Source of the DNA: Microbacterium sp. LWH3-1.2
Lineage (GTDB): Bacteria > Actinomycetota > Actinomycetes > Actinomycetales > Microbacteriaceae
Direction: 5' to 3'
Assembly: GCF_040675855.1 (NCBI RefSeq)
Contig: NZ_JBEGIK010000001.1
Location: 868,001 to 932,000, forward strand
DNA: 64,000 bases
Of this stretch, positions 52,922 through 63,642 are shown one piece after another. Under the pieces are notes generated by a model that saw nothing but the letters and a program-made list of their open reading frames with translations, was not told where the DNA came from and ran no database searches. Position 1 is the first letter of the stretch. Each line of letters starts with the position of its first letter. A program made the position numbers and the translations under genes.

Positions 52922-55443
52922 GTGAGCGACCTCTCTCGGGCGGTGATCGCGTCCGCGACCGGCAGAGCGATGACCATCGTGAGGCCTCCTCCCGGGGTGT
53001 CCTCGGGGGCGAGCGTACCGCCCATGCCCTCGGTGAAACCCTTCGACAGGGCCAGTCCCAGCCCCAGACCCGCGGTGTTGTCGGTGTCGCCGAGCCGCTG
53101 GAACGGCACGAACATGTCGTCGCGGCGCTCCGGCGAGACGCCCGTGCCGTGGTCGATCACGCGGATCTCGGCCGTGCGGCCCAGGCGGCTCGTGGAGACC
53201 CGCACGTGCGAGCCCGCCGGGGAGTGGCGCGCGGCATTGGCGAGCACATTCACGAGCACGCGCTGAAGCAGCACCGGATCGGCCTCCACGAGCGGAAGCT
53301 CCGGGTCGAGCGCGAGCTCGAATCGGTCGGGGCTGCCGTCGAGTTCGTCGAGAGCGGCCAGCACGACGCCGGCGCTGTCGACGGGCTGCAGCGACACCGC
53401 GAGCACGCCCGCCTGCACGCGGCTGACGTCGAGCAGGTCGGTGACGAGGGCGGCCAGCGTGGTCAGCGACTCGTCGGCCGTCGCGAGCAGTTCGGCCCGG
53501 TCTTCGCGCGAGAGGTTCGGCCCCGCCGCCCGGAGCCCGCCCACGGCGGCGACGGCGGCGGCCAGCGGGCGGCGCAGGTCGTGGCTCACCGCAGACAGCA
53601 GCGCGCTGCGCACCTGGTCCGTCTCGGCCAGCGCCCCGGCCTGCCGCGCCGTCGCCGTGAGGTCGGTGTGTTCGAGGGCAGCGGAGAGCTGGGCCGCGAC
53701 GGCGTCGATGAGCCGGCGCTCTGAGGCATCGAGCACGTGGCCGTGCAGCTCGAGCATCGCCGGCGGGCCGCCGTTGCGGCGCGCGACCGTGACAGCCTCG
53801 TACCGGCCGTCGCGCACGGGCTCGCCGTCGGTCGCGACGACGGTGCCGTCGGCATCGACGAGGCGCACGCCGGCGAGGCCGAGCGACTCGCGCGTGCGGC
53901 TGATCAGAGCGGGCACGGCGGACTCCCCGCGCAGCACGCTGCCCGCGACGTTCGCGAGCAGCTCGGCTTCGGCCTCGGCGCGGCGGGCGGATCGCGCCGC
54001 GCGCGCGGCGCGGTCGACGATGAAGCTCACCAGCACGGCGATCACGACGTAGAGGATGAGCGCCCAGACGTTCCGTGGGTCGGCGACCGACACGGTGTAG
54101 TAAGGGGCGACGAAGAAGTAGTTCAGGGTGAACCCCGACATCACCGCGGCGAAGACCGCGGGCCAGATGCCGCCGACGAGGGACACCACCACGACGAGCA
54201 GCTGGTACGCCAGCACGTCGCTCGTGATCGTGTCCTCGCTGCGGATCGACACCAGCAGCCAGGTCAGCAGCGGTCCGCCGATCAGGGCGAGCGCGAACCC
54301 GAGCACGCGGCGGCGCACGCTGAGGGCGCCACCGGTCACGCGCGGCAGCGGGAACCGGTCGCCCGCCGCGTCGTGCGTCACGATGTGCACGTCGATGTCG
54401 CCCGATTCGCGGATCACCGTCGCCCCGATGCCGGGTCCGGTGAACAGCGTCGTGAGGCGGCCGCGCCGGCTCACGCCGATCACGAGCTGCGTCGCGTTCA
54501 CCGAGCGGGCGAACTCGACGAGCGCTCGCGGGATGTCGTCGCCGACCACCTGGTGATACGTGCCGCCGAGAGACTCGACCAGCGCCCGCTGCGCCGTGAG
54601 GGCACCGGGGTCTCCCGCGCGCAGGCCGTCCTGGCTCGACACATGCACGGCGAGCAGTTCGCCGCCCGCCGACCGCGCGGCGATGCGGGCGCCGCGGCGC
54701 AGCAGCGTCTCGCCCTCCGAGCCGCCGGTGAGGGCGACGACCACGCGCTCCCGCGCCTGCCACGCGCCCTCGATGCCGTGCTCGGCGCGATAGGACTTCA
54801 GGGCGCTGTCGACCTCGTCGGCGAGCCAGAGCAGGGCGAGCTCGCGCAGGGCCGTGAGGTTGCCGAGCCGGAAGTAGTTCGAGAGCGCCGCGTCGATCCG
54901 CTCGGCCGGGTAGACGAGCCCGGCCGACAGGCGGTCCCGCAGCGATTGTGGCGAGAGGTCGACGACCTCGACCTGGTCGGCGCCTCGCACGACGGCATCC
55001 GGAACCGTCTCGCGCTGCGCGATCCCCGTGATCTGCTCGACGACCCCGCCGAGCGACTCGATGTGCTGCACGTTCACCGTCGTGATGACGTCGATGCCCG
55101 CGTCGAGCAGGTCGGCGACGTCCTGCCAGCGCTTCGCATGCCAGAGGCCCGGCGCGTTCGTGTGGGCGAGCTCGTCGACGAGCGCGATCTCGGGGCTGCG
55201 CTCGAGCACCGCTTCGAGGTCCATGTCGCTGAGCTCGACGCCGCGGTGCGACACCACCGTGCGGGGCACGGCGGGCAGCCCGTCCATGAGCGCGGCGATG
55301 GCCGCCCGCCCGTGCGTCTCGACGACGGCGATCACGACGTCGCGGCCGTCGTCGGCGAGGCGGCGGCCCTCTTCGAGCATCTCGTACGTCTTGCCGACGC
55401 CCGGCGCCGCGCCGAGCAGCACCCGCAGCTTCCCGCGCTTCAC
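52918..55443 (-). CDS. kdpD: Sensor histidine kinase KdpD
   Basis: An 841-aa membrane sensor. The N-terminal KdpD domain has Walker A APGVGKT (13-19) and EIALVDELAHTNAPG; a USP-like domain follows (about 220-370, VIGVSRRGRLTTLFTGPG). Four helices cover about 370-490, then a GAF-like segment. The kinase core has His621 in SHDLRRPL, the N box NVLANAARHSPAG and G boxes including TAGLGLGLALSKGF. GTG 55443 chosen at MKRGKLRVLLGA. It senses K+ limitation or ionic strength and phosphorylates KdpE. It appears as a stand-alone kdpDE pair without kdpFABC. Confidence 0.95.
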   Translation of the reverse strand: MKRGKLRVLLGAAPGVGKTYEMLEEGRRLADDGRDVVIAVVETHGRAAIAALMDGLPAVPRTVVSHRGVELSDMDLEAVLERSPEIALVDELAHTNAPGLWHAKRWQDVADLLDAGIDVITTVNVQHIESLGGVVEQITGIAQRETVPDAVVRGADQVEVVDLSPQSLRDRLSAGLVYPAERIDAALSNYFRLGNLTALRELALLWLADEVDSALKSYRAEHGIEGAWQARERVVVALTGGSEGETLLRRGARIAARSAGGELLAVHVSSQDGLRAGDPGALTAQRALVESLGGTYHQVVGDDIPRALVEFARSVNATQLVIGVSRRGRLTTLFTGPGIGATVIRESGDIDVHIVTHDAAGDRFPLPRVTGGALSVRRRVLGFALALIGGPLLTWLLVSIRSEDTITSDVLAYQLLVVVVSLVGGIWPAVFAAVMSGFTLNYFFVAPYYTVSVADPRNVWALILYVVIAVLVSFIVDRAARAARSARRAEAEAELLANVAGSVLRGESAVPALISRTRESLGLAGVRLVDADGTVVATDGEPVRDGRYEAVTVARRNGGPPAMLELHGHVLDASERRLIDAVAAQLSAALEHTDLTATARQAGALAETDQVRSALLSAVSHDLRRPLAAAVAAVGGLRAAGPNLSREDRAELLATADESLTTLAALVTDLLDVSRVQAGVLAVSLQPVDSAGVVLAALDELDGSPDRFELALDPELPLVEADPVLLQRVLVNVLANAARHSPAGSHVRVSTSRLGRTAEIRVIDHGTGVSPERRDDMFVPFQRLGDTDNTAGLGLGLALSKGFTEGMGGTLAPEDTPGGGLTMVIALPVADAITARERSLT

Positions 55444-55489
55444 GTGCTCACCCTACGTCTCCCCCCGGGCCGACGGCCTGCGCCCTTCT

Positions 55490-55544
55490 CTGCTCGCCTG
55501 TCACGATGTGTCGCGTCGCCCGGCGGTTTGTGACAGGTGAGCAG
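55490..55544. promoter_or_regulatory. Long inverted repeat upstream of kdpD
   Basis: CTGCTCGCCTGTCAC (55490-55504) pairs with GTGACAGGTGAGCAG (55530-55544) with one mismatch; the loop is 25 nt. It lies 46 bp before the kdpD start and also upstream of the RHH gene. Confidence 0.5.
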
Positions 55545-55610
55545 GAGAGGGACGGATGCTGCGGTCCGGGCCGACGCTCACGGGTTGTGGACGCGATTCA
55601 CGCGTGGCGT

Positions 55611-55645
55611 TGACATGACACCATGCTGATGTCACTCTGACGTCA
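55611..55645. promoter_or_regulatory. RHH-gene promoter with repeated half-sites
   Basis: TTGACA (55610-55615) is a possible -35 box. TGACATGA (55611-55618), TGATGTCA (55627-55634) and the perfect palindrome TGACGTCA (55638-55645) form a series; the last two are 11 bp apart and the last touches the ATG. Confidence 0.5.
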
Positions 55646-56139
55646 TGCAGATCGCCACGCATGTCCAGGAGCTTCAGCGGCAGCTCACGGCAGCTGCCGC
55701 CCCCGACACCGCCGAGGTCGCGGCGCGGATCGCGGCGGCGCTCGAACCCGCGGCGCGGCTCTCGATCCTCGAGGCGCTGTCCGAGGCGGCCGGTGAGATC
55801 ACGCGGGAGCTCGCGCCCGGGTCGGTCGATCTGCGCCTGCGCGGACGGGAGGTCGACTTCGTCGTCGTCCGCCCCGAGCCGGACTCTGCCACCGAGGCGG
55901 CACCCCACCCGAGCGGTCCCGTCGCACTCGCGGGTGCAGCATCCGACGATCCTGACGACGCGACCGCGCGCACGACCCTGCGCCTGCCCGACTCGCTCAA
56001 GGCGCGCGCCGAGGCGGCGGCCGCCGCCGAGGGGCTCTCGCTCAACACGTGGCTCGTGCGCGCCGTCGCAGCCGCCGTCGAGCCCGCACCCCCGCCGGCG
56101 CGCGGCTCGAGCTCCGCGTACACGGGCTGGGTGCGCTGA
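55645..56139 (+). CDS. Ribbon-helix-helix (CopG/HicB-like) protein
   Basis: A 164-aa protein with an N-terminal helical part and a C-terminal RHH DNA-binding domain: ARTTLRLPDSLKARAEAAAA followed by EGLSLNTWLVRAVAAA (about residues 115-150) is a clear Arc/MetJ-type strand and helix pair. The first 60 residues (IATHVQELQRQLTAAAAPDT) are predicted helical and not recognised. RHH proteins bind tandem short sites, which the repeats upstream could provide. The stop overlaps the ATG of the DUF4097 gene, so the two are translationally coupled. Confidence 0.8.
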   Translation: MQIATHVQELQRQLTAAAAPDTAEVAARIAAALEPAARLSILEALSEAAGEITRELAPGSVDLRLRGREVDFVVVRPEPDSATEAAPHPSGPVALAGAASDDPDDATARTTLRLPDSLKARAEAAAAAEGLSLNTWLVRAVAAAVEPAPPPARGSSSAYTGWVR

Positions 56140-56999
56140 TGCCGACGTTCCCGGTGTCGGGCCCGGCGGCCGTGCGCATCGAGCTGCAGACGGGCCGCAT
56201 CGACGTCGTCGCCGAGCGCCGTCGTGACCTCGCCGTCGACGTCGCGCCCGCGAATCCGCATCGCGCGGGCGACCGCAGCGCATCCGAGGCCGTCAGGGTG
56301 ACGCAGGCGGGATCCGACCTGCGCATCGTCGGCCCGGTGCGGTTCAACCTCTTCGGCTCGGGCGACTCGGTCGACGTGTCGGTGCGCATCCCCACCGGGT
56401 CGGACGTCTCACTCGCGCTCAAGTACGGCTCGATCCGCGTCGCGGGCGTCGTCGGCACCGCGCGCATCGCGCTGGACTACGGCGACGCGACCCTCGAGCG
56501 CACCGGCCGCGCCGATCTGGGCCTCGGCCACGGCGAGCTGCGCGTCGAGCACGTGCGCGGTGACGCCGATGTGGACATCACGTCCGGCCGTGCACGCATC
56601 GGCATCGTCGACGGAGCCCTGCGCCTCAAGGGATCGGACGCCGGGATCGACGTCGGCTCGGTCTCGGGCGCGGCCGACATCGCGACGTCGAGCGGAGTCG
56701 TGCATCTGGGCGATCCCGGCCCGGCCCTCACGGTGCGCTCGGCCTACGGTCCGGTGCGCATCGGCGACCTCAACGGCGGCACGGCGCGGGTCGAGGCGTC
56801 ATACGGGGCCGTCGACCTCGGCATCCGTTCAGGCACGGCCTGCTGGCTCGACGTGTCGAGCCGGCACGGTGTGGTGCGCAACGAGCTGGCCGCGGACGCC
56901 GGTCCCATCGAGGGGGAGGCATCGGTCGAGCTCTACGCCCGCGCCGGGTACGGCGACATCACGGTGCACCGCACGCATCCGGTCGCGGGCGGGGATTGA
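56139..56999 (+). CDS. DUF4097 family beta-strand repeat protein
   Basis: A 286-aa protein with right-handed beta-helix-like repeats of the DUF4097/DUF4098 type (adhesin-like): strands repeat as DVSLALKYGSIRVAGVVGTA, RIALDYGDATLERTGRADLG, GHGELRVEHVRGDADVDITS. There is no signal peptide or anchor, so it appears cytoplasmic, unlike exported adhesins. It is coupled to an RHH DNA-binding protein. Function unknown, perhaps a scaffold or ligand sensor. Confidence 0.85.
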   Translation: MPTFPVSGPAAVRIELQTGRIDVVAERRRDLAVDVAPANPHRAGDRSASEAVRVTQAGSDLRIVGPVRFNLFGSGDSVDVSVRIPTGSDVSLALKYGSIRVAGVVGTARIALDYGDATLERTGRADLGLGHGELRVEHVRGDADVDITSGRARIGIVDGALRLKGSDAGIDVGSVSGAADIATSSGVVHLGDPGPALTVRSAYGPVRIGDLNGGTARVEASYGAVDLGIRSGTACWLDVSSRHGVVRNELAADAGPIEGEASVELYARAGYGDITVHRTHPVAGGD

Positions 57000-57030
57000 G
57001 GATCGTCCGGCCCGGGGTTCGCTCGCGGGC

Positions 57031-57072
57031 CGCGTTTCGACTCGCTCGTTCGTCGCTCGCTCAACGGCCGGG
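57031..57072. repeat. REP-like element
   Basis: CGCGTTTCGACTCGCTCGTT then CGTCGCTCGCTCAACGGCCG, between the DUF4097 and sufU stops. Confidence 0.65.
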
Positions 57073-57091
57073 GGTCCGGCTACGCCGCTTC

Positions 57092-58845
<1,754 letters not shown>

Positions 58846-58933
58846 TCAAGGCTACGCGGGATGCCGCGACCCCGGGCGGGCACGGCCGACAGGGATCGAG
58901 CGAGCGCGTTCGGGTTCGCGCCCGGTGCCGGCG

Positions 58934-61060
58934 TCAGGGCTTGGTCGTGATCGATGGCTCCGCGGCGTCCGCCTTCTCGGGTGGGCCCGCGGGCCGGATC
59001 GCGCGGCGGCCGACCCGATGCACCTCGGGGGCGGCGGCGCGTCCGGCGCGGTCATCGCCGGGCAGCGCGCGCGAGCGGCGGCCGTAGATGAGCTCCGACG
59101 AGTCCAGCAGCCAGGGCACGAGCGTGATCGAGACGCCGTGCACGAGCATGAGCTGCTGCGCGATGCGGCGGGCGCGCCGGTTGTGCAGGAGCGACTCCCA
59201 CCAGTGGCCGACGATGTACTGCGGCAGGTAGACGGTGACCACCGCAGACCCGTGCTCCTCGCGGTACTTCTTCACGAACTCCGCGATGGGGCTCGCGTAT
59301 ATGCGGTACGGCGACTCGATGATCTTGAGCGGAATCGGCATGCGGTGCTCCCGCCATTCCGCCTCGAGGGCGGCCGCATCCTCCTTGGTCACGGAGACGT
59401 GCACCGCGAACGTCTTGTCGTGCTTGGCCGCGAGGGCGTAATCGACCGCCTTCACGACGGGCTTCTGCAGCTTGTTGACGAGGATGAGGGCGACGTCGCC
59501 CGTCGAGCCGAAGTGGATGTGGTCGTCCATCGCGATCTCGTGGTCGACGTCGCGGTAGTAGCGGTGCACGCCCACCATGAGGAACGACAGGATCGGGATC
59601 GCGAGGAAGACGAGCCATGCGCCATGCGTGAACTTCGTGATGGTCACGATGACGAGGACGGATGCCGTCATCGTCGCGCCGACCGAATTGATCACGAGCC
59701 CCTTGCGCAGCCCGAACAGTTCGGTGCGCGTCGAAGCGCTGCGGCGCGTGTCAGCCGGGAGCTCGCGGATGCCCCGGATCCCTCGGATCCAATGCCGGAT
59801 CATGCCGATCTGCCCGATCGTGAACGAGACGAACACGCCGATGATGTACAGCTGGATCAGGTTCGTGAGGTTCGCCTGATAGACGATCAGCACGCCGATG
59901 GCGACGAGGCCCAGGATGATCATGCCGTTGGAGTACACCAGGCGGTCGCCGCGGGTGTTGAGCGCCTTCGGCGCGTAGCCGTCGCGCGCGAGCACCGAGC
60001 CGAGCAGGGGGAACCCGTTGAAGGCCGTGTTGGCTGCCAGCAGCAGCACCACCGCGGTCGCCCCCTGGATGATGAAGAACGGGATCGAGTTCATCCCGAA
60101 CACCGCCGAAGACACCTGCGCCATGAGACTCGGCTGCGGGTTGGAGCAGTCGAAGCCGATGAGGTCACAAGGGTTCTCGGCGTAATGCACGCCGGAGACG
60201 AGTGCGATCGCCGTGAGCCCCGCGAACAGCAGGATCGCGATGCCGCCCATCATGGCGAGGGTGGACTGGGCGTTGCGCACCTTCGGCTGGCGGAACGCCT
60301 GCACGCCGTTCGAGACGGCCTCGACGCCGGTGAGGGCCGAGCAGCCGCTCGAGAACGCGCGCAGCACGAGCAGGATGACGGCGGCCTGCGTGAGGCTCTC
60401 CGTCTGCACCTCGTATTGGGCGCTGGAGGCGACGGGCGGGTTGCCGGTCACGATCTGGAAGAGGCCGACGACGATCATCACTCCGACCGACCCAATGAAG
60501 ATGTAGGTGGGGATCGCGAAGGCGCTCGACGCCTCGCGCACCCCGCGCAGGTTGACGACGACGATGAGGATGACGAAGCCGACAGCCAGCTCGATGCGCC
60601 AGGGGTTGAGGCCGGGCAGCGCAGAGATGATGTTGTCGACGCCGGAAGCGATCGACACGGCGACCGTGAGCACGTAGTCGACGAGGAGCGCCGATGCCAC
60701 GATCACGCCGGGGATCTCGCCGAGGTTCTTGCGGGCGACCTCGTAGTCGCCGCCGCCCGACGGGTAGGCCTTGATGAGCTGCCGGTAGCTGATCACCACG
60801 ACGGTCAGCAGGACGATGACCGCGGCGGCGACCCACGGCGCGAACGCCAGGAACGCCAGGCCGCCGGTCAGCAGGATGAGAAGCAGCTCCTGCGGAGCGT
60901 ACGCGACCGACGACAGCGCGTCGGAGGCGAAGATCGGCAGCGCCCTCTTCTTCGGAAGCAGATGCTCGTCGGAGTCGGTGGACGCGAGCGGGTCGCCCAG
61001 GATGAGGCGCTTGGCGATGGGCGTCTCATCCACCGACTGCTCGCGGCTTTCATTCGTCAC
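58934..61060 (-). CDS. APC-superfamily permease, KimA (YdaO)-like
   Basis: A 708-aa transporter of the amino-acid/polyamine/organocation superfamily: about 12 helices (residues 60-500) then a cytoplasmic domain. Early signature SSVAYAPQELLLILLTGGLA and IKAYPSGGGDYEVARKNLGE, with the APC pattern, match the KimA/YdaO group, known in Bacillus for K+ import and c-di-AMP binding via a USP-like C-terminal domain (about 505-650, FGSTGDVALILVNKLQKPVV). Potassium transport is an inference. No c-di-AMP riboswitch was recognised upstream. It is divergent from the VanZ-RDD gene. Confidence 0.85.
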   Translation of the reverse strand: MTNESREQSVDETPIAKRLILGDPLASTDSDEHLLPKKRALPIFASDALSSVAYAPQELLLILLTGGLAFLAFAPWVAAAVIVLLTVVVISYRQLIKAYPSGGGDYEVARKNLGEIPGVIVASALLVDYVLTVAVSIASGVDNIISALPGLNPWRIELAVGFVILIVVVNLRGVREASSAFAIPTYIFIGSVGVMIVVGLFQIVTGNPPVASSAQYEVQTESLTQAAVILLVLRAFSSGCSALTGVEAVSNGVQAFRQPKVRNAQSTLAMMGGIAILLFAGLTAIALVSGVHYAENPCDLIGFDCSNPQPSLMAQVSSAVFGMNSIPFFIIQGATAVVLLLAANTAFNGFPLLGSVLARDGYAPKALNTRGDRLVYSNGMIILGLVAIGVLIVYQANLTNLIQLYIIGVFVSFTIGQIGMIRHWIRGIRGIRELPADTRRSASTRTELFGLRKGLVINSVGATMTASVLVIVTITKFTHGAWLVFLAIPILSFLMVGVHRYYRDVDHEIAMDDHIHFGSTGDVALILVNKLQKPVVKAVDYALAAKHDKTFAVHVSVTKEDAAALEAEWREHRMPIPLKIIESPYRIYASPIAEFVKKYREEHGSAVVTVYLPQYIVGHWWESLLHNRRARRIAQQLMLVHGVSITLVPWLLDSSELIYGRRSRALPGDDRAGRAAAPEVHRVGRRAIRPAGPPEKADAAEPSITTKP

Positions 61061-61155
61061 GGCCCGTAACGCTACTCGTGAGAGGAACGTGAGGATGCAT
61101 CCAGACGGCCATCCTCACGAAATCCATGCGCGTGCCTCCCTGGGACACTCGTAGC

Positions 61156-62256
61156 GTGGACGAGCAGATCATCCTGGGTGTGCTCGCGATCACCCTCGGG
61201 CTGGTCGTGGGGGTGGTGCTCTTCGTCCCCTTCGTCGCGCTCAGCTACCGTCGACGCGGCGGATTCGGCGTCGGGCGCTTCGTGATCTGGGGCGCCGCGC
61301 TCGTCTCCGTGATGGCGATCTGGACCTACACGCTGGTGCCCCTGCCCGACCCCGACACGATCGCGTGCGTGGGCGTGAACACCGATGTGACCGCGATCGC
61401 CGACGACCTGCGCGGGGCCCTGGTGCGTCGCGGGGGCGCGTTCGCGACCGATCCCGCCGTGCTGCAGCTGCTTCTCAACGTCCTCCTCTTCGTGCCGCTC
61501 GGCTTCTTCCTGCGGGTGCTGGGCGGCCGCGGCGTGATCACGGCGCTCGTCGCCGGCCTTGGGCTGTCGGGCTTCGTCGAGGTCAGCCAGCTCACCGGCG
61601 TCTGGGGCCTCTACCCCTGCGCCTACCGCGTGTTCGACGTCGACGACCTGCTCACGAACACCCTGGGTGCGGTGCTCGGATCGCTGCTCGCGCTCGCCGT
61701 GCCGCGGCGATACCGCGGGTCGCCCCGCCTGTCCGATGCGGACCAGCCACAGCCGGTGACCCGCGGCCGACGCCTGCTGGGCATGCTGTGCGACGGGCTC
61801 GCGGCCTGGGTGCTCGGCCTCGTGGTGGTCGTCGTGGTGCAGCTCGTGCTCTATCTGCTCGGTGCGGACGCCGCCGTCCGCGACGGATCGGCCGCGCGCC
61901 TGATCGGCTCTGCCGTGCCGATCATCGTGTGGCTCGTGGCGACGCTCGCGACCGGGGGCACGATCGGCGACCACACGGTACAGCTGCGCTTCACCGGCGG
62001 GCCGCTCCCGGTGGGGCTTGCGCGCTTCCTGCGCTTCATCGGCGGGATCGGCGGCTACCTCGTGCTCAACGCCCTGCCCGGGGCATGGACTTTCGTGGCC
62101 ACGGTCTTCGCGGCCGTCTCGATCGTTCTGGTGCTCACGACCGATGGGCGTCGGGGCCTCCCGGGTCTCGCGTCGGGTCAGCGCCTCGCCGATGCGCGGG
62201 AGGGGGAGGAACCGGATGCCGCGCCCCCCGGCTCCGCCGCGCCCCCCGGTCGCTGA
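61156..62256 (+). CDS. VanZ-RDD fusion membrane protein
   Basis: A 366-aa protein joining two membrane domains. Residues about 5-190 are VanZ-like (LLNVLLFVPLGFFLRVLGGR; GFVEVSQLTGVWGLYPCAYR; FDVDDLLTNTLGAVLGSLLA). Residues about 205-345 are an RDD domain, with the R of RRLLGMLCDGLAAWVLGLVV, G-T-IGDHTVQLRF and RFLRFIGGIGGY. Roles are unknown; VanZ confers teicoplanin tolerance in other bacteria. GTG 61156 chosen (MDEQIILG); upstream start 61126 lacks support. Confidence 0.85.
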   Translation: MDEQIILGVLAITLGLVVGVVLFVPFVALSYRRRGGFGVGRFVIWGAALVSVMAIWTYTLVPLPDPDTIACVGVNTDVTAIADDLRGALVRRGGAFATDPAVLQLLLNVLLFVPLGFFLRVLGGRGVITALVAGLGLSGFVEVSQLTGVWGLYPCAYRVFDVDDLLTNTLGAVLGSLLALAVPRRYRGSPRLSDADQPQPVTRGRRLLGMLCDGLAAWVLGLVVVVVVQLVLYLLGADAAVRDGSAARLIGSAVPIIVWLVATLATGGTIGDHTVQLRFTGGPLPVGLARFLRFIGGIGGYLVLNALPGAWTFVATVFAAVSIVLVLTTDGRRGLPGLASGQRLADAREGEEPDAAPPGSAAPPGR

Positions 62257-62371
62257 CACCCGCGCCCCGACTGGCGGGGCCTTGGGGCGACGTGCGGTCC
62301 GGGAGTAGAATCCCGCTGATCACCGCCTGGGGTCGCCGAGGTCGACGAGCTGCGGGGATCGGGGGTGCGAT

Positions 62372-63106
62372 ATGGCTACCAGGCTGCCCTCCTCCGGAGC
62401 CATGCCGGAAGGGCAGGAACCCGGCTGTGACACGTCGGGCCTGATCCTCGTGCACAGGATCTTCCGCTGGCTGTACCGCGAGCTGCCGGAGCTCGTGCGC
62501 GGCGTGCCACCCGCCGACGTCGAACGTGCCGCGATCGTCGGCCGGTACGCCCACCTCGACTTCTACGCGCTGCACATGCACCACGAGACCGAGGACGCCG
62601 CGCTGTGGGACAAGCTCGTGTCGCGCGACCCCGGCTGCGCGCTGCACGTCGACCAGATGCGTGCGCAGCACGCCGAGGTCGCCGCGCAGCTCGCACGGAT
62701 CGAGCCGCAGCTCGAGCCGTGGCTCCGCACGGCGGATGCCGCGCTGCGCGATGCGTTCGCGCTCGACATCGAGCATCTCCGCGACACCCTCGTGGCGCAT
62801 CTGGGACAGGAAGAGGACGACATCATGCCGGTCGCCGGCGCCGTCCTCTCCCAGCAGGAGTGGGACTGGATGGAGGAGCACACGCGGGCCGAGCTGATGG
62901 CGCATCGGAAGGAGCTCGGCAAGGACATCATGTCGCTCCAGCTCGGGTTGCTGGTCGCCAGCGTGCCGGAGGGCGAGCGTGACGAGTGGATGCGCGCGAA
63001 CATCCCCGCGCCGATCCGGCTCCTTTACGGGCTGCTGATGAAGCGGCAGTACGACAGGGCGATGCGGGAGCTCTACCCCGACGGCCCGGTTCCGGCGATG
63101 GTGTGA
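62372..63106 (+). CDS. Hemerythrin-like domain protein
   Basis: A 244-aa soluble protein with a four-helix bundle: His residues in LVHRIFRWLY, HMHHETEDAALW (about residues 67-76), MRAQHAEVAAQL (about 110) and HLGQEEDDIMP (about 147) form the di-iron or metal site pattern of the hemerythrin HHE family. It might sense or bind oxygen or metal; role unknown. ATG 62372 is preceded by an AT-rich box (GATAT) but no ribosome binding site; ATG 62402 is a possible shorter start. Its stop overlaps the next gene. Confidence 0.83.
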   Translation: MATRLPSSGAMPEGQEPGCDTSGLILVHRIFRWLYRELPELVRGVPPADVERAAIVGRYAHLDFYALHMHHETEDAALWDKLVSRDPGCALHVDQMRAQHAEVAAQLARIEPQLEPWLRTADAALRDAFALDIEHLRDTLVAHLGQEEDDIMPVAGAVLSQQEWDWMEEHTRAELMAHRKELGKDIMSLQLGLLVASVPEGERDEWMRANIPAPIRLLYGLLMKRQYDRAMRELYPDGPVPAMV

Positions 63107-63582
63107 CGGCCATGTGGAGACGCGTGACGCTGGACGTGCATCTCGACCACCCGCCCGCTCGCGTCTTCCGGTACTTCGCCGACCCCGGCACCTGGCATGA
63201 GTGGGCGCCCGCGGTCGAACTCCGCCGGCGCGTCGGCGACGGGCCGCCGAGCGTGGGCAGCCGCTGGACGGCGGTCGACCGCATCACCGGCCCCTTTCGC
63301 GTCCGCTTCGAAGACGTTCTCGAGGTCGTCGAGCCCGAGGTGCGGGTCGTGTGGCACTCCACCTCGCCGTGGAACTCGCGTGTCGAGTACGCGTGCGCAC
63401 CCGAGGGCGGCGGCACCCGCGTGCTCGCCGATTACGGGGGCGACGTCGCGGGGTGGCTCAGACTCGTCGCGCTGCTGCCGACGTTCGTCCTCGCCCGCAT
63501 CCTCATGCGCGACTTCCGCGGTCTCCAGCGGCTGCTCGATGCCGAGGACGCGCGCGCGAGGGCCGTCGCCGGGTCCGACTGA
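63103..63582 (+). CDS. SRPBCC family protein
   Basis: A 159-aa START/polyketide-cyclase-like domain: LDVHLDHPPARVFRYFADPG, then TWHEWAP, the VGSRWTAVDRITGPFRVRFE strand, and the C-terminal helix LARILMRDFRGLQRLLDAE. Probably binds a hydrophobic ligand. GTG 63103 overlaps the hemerythrin stop (GTGA); ATG 63112 is an alternative in frame. The two are probably cotranscribed. Confidence 0.8.
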   Translation: MTAMWRRVTLDVHLDHPPARVFRYFADPGTWHEWAPAVELRRRVGDGPPSVGSRWTAVDRITGPFRVRFEDVLEVVEPEVRVVWHSTSPWNSRVEYACAPEGGGTRVLADYGGDVAGWLRLVALLPTFVLARILMRDFRGLQRLLDAEDARARAVAGSD

Positions 63583-63608
63583 CGCTGGCGGCGAGAAGGC
63601 CGGACGGA

Positions 63609-63635
63609 ACGGATGCTGCGGCCCGCGGCATCCGT
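63609..63635. terminator. Terminator-like hairpin from facing motifs
   Basis: ACGGATGCTGCGG and CCGCGGCATCCGT, 13-bp arms with one G-U pair and almost no loop, between the convergent SRPBCC and amidohydrolase stops. Confidence 0.7.
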
Positions 63636-63642
63636 CCAGCGC

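Noticed and set aside
61060..61156. c-di-AMP riboswitch upstream of the KimA-like permease
   Set aside because: The divergent gap is under 100 bp with no room for the conserved fold, and no consensus elements were visible.
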